Below, one piece after another: positions 5,534-5,633 of a DNA stretch of 5,633 bases (positions are counted from its first letter, which is position 1; the number at the start of each line of letters is the position of its first letter). The stretch lies in NCBI GenBank assembly GCA_028711875.1, contig JAQTRJ010000165.1:1-5633 (forward strand), given 5' to 3'. The stretch is from a bacterium (GTDB lineage: Bacteria; Electryoneota; RPQS01). The position numbers were made by a program, and so were the translations under genes. The notes beneath the pieces are model-generated. The model saw only the letters and a list, made by a program, of their open reading frames with translations, did not search any database and was not told the DNA's origin.

Positions 5534-5633
5534 CTACAGATCGGACTCGCCCTCGTTCTCTTGTTTCGTGGCTTCCGATCCGCTTTTCCCGGTCAGTTTG
5601 GACTCCAATGAGCGGATAGAATCACGAATCTTG
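5534..5633 (-). CDS. C-terminal end of an unidentified protein (runs off right edge)
   Basis: The last 32 codons of a frame open to the right edge of the window, ending in TAG at 5536-5534. The peptide is KIRDSIRSLESKLTG followed by a Ser/Gly/Glu-rich tail ending GESDL. The first part has a heptad-like spacing of I and L that could form an amphipathic or coiled-coil helix; the tail is acidic and probably disordered. I do not recognise the family. It is taken as real, not as a shadow, because the composition is protein-like, the strand agrees with the operon, and a terminator-like hairpin follows 24 nt downstream. The 227 bp between it and yceD hold no gene that I can support. Confidence 0.5.
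   Translation of the reverse strand, partial: KIRDSIRSLESKLTGKSGSEATKQENEGESDL

Noticed and set aside
1..5633. CRISPR array, insertion sequence or novel defence system
   Set aside because: No regularly spaced repeats, transposase motifs or terminal inverted repeats were seen. All the substantial coding sequence belongs to a standard lipid and ribosomal protein operon.

Overview
The window carries one compact, co-directional block of bacterial housekeeping genes, all on the minus strand. In order of transcription it reads: the tail of an unidentified gene (5534-5633), a terminator-like hairpin, an AT-rich promoter region (about 5307-5480), then yceD (DUF177), rpmF (ribosomal protein L32), plsX, fabH, fabD, fabG, acpP and the first 163 codons of fabF, which runs off the left edge. 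Gene order matches the classical E. coli yceD-rpmF-plsX-fabH-fabD-fabG-acpP-fabF cluster. Genes are separated by 19-47 nt or overlap (plsX/fabH, fabD/fabG), so one long operon is likely.

The genes supply most of the initiation and elongation machinery of type II fatty acid synthesis. FabD loads malonyl groups onto ACP. FabH makes the first condensation with acetyl-CoA (or another short acyl-CoA), FabG reduces the 3-keto group, and FabF does later condensations. AcpP carries the chain. PlsX converts finished acyl-ACP to acyl-phosphate for phospholipid synthesis. YceD and L32 tie the cluster to the ribosome. Every catalytic residue I looked for is present. The fabF catalytic cysteine is expected at codon 165, just beyond the left edge.

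The organism is a bacterium of moderately high G+C. The sequence alone does not allow me to assign a phylum. Half of the eight operon genes (yceD, rpmF, plsX, fabD) show no recognisable Shine-Dalgarno sequence, whereas fabH, acpP and fabF do.

I see no CRISPR array, mobile element, tRNA or obviously new protein system. The protein content is ordinary. The parts worth a second look are non-coding: a 9-bp inverted repeat plus U-run between fabG and acpP; two mutually exclusive hairpins at the rpmF-plsX junction, one abutting the plsX start codon; a perfect 16-bp palindrome just upstream of the likely operon promoter; and a cluster of TTGTwA repeats further upstream.
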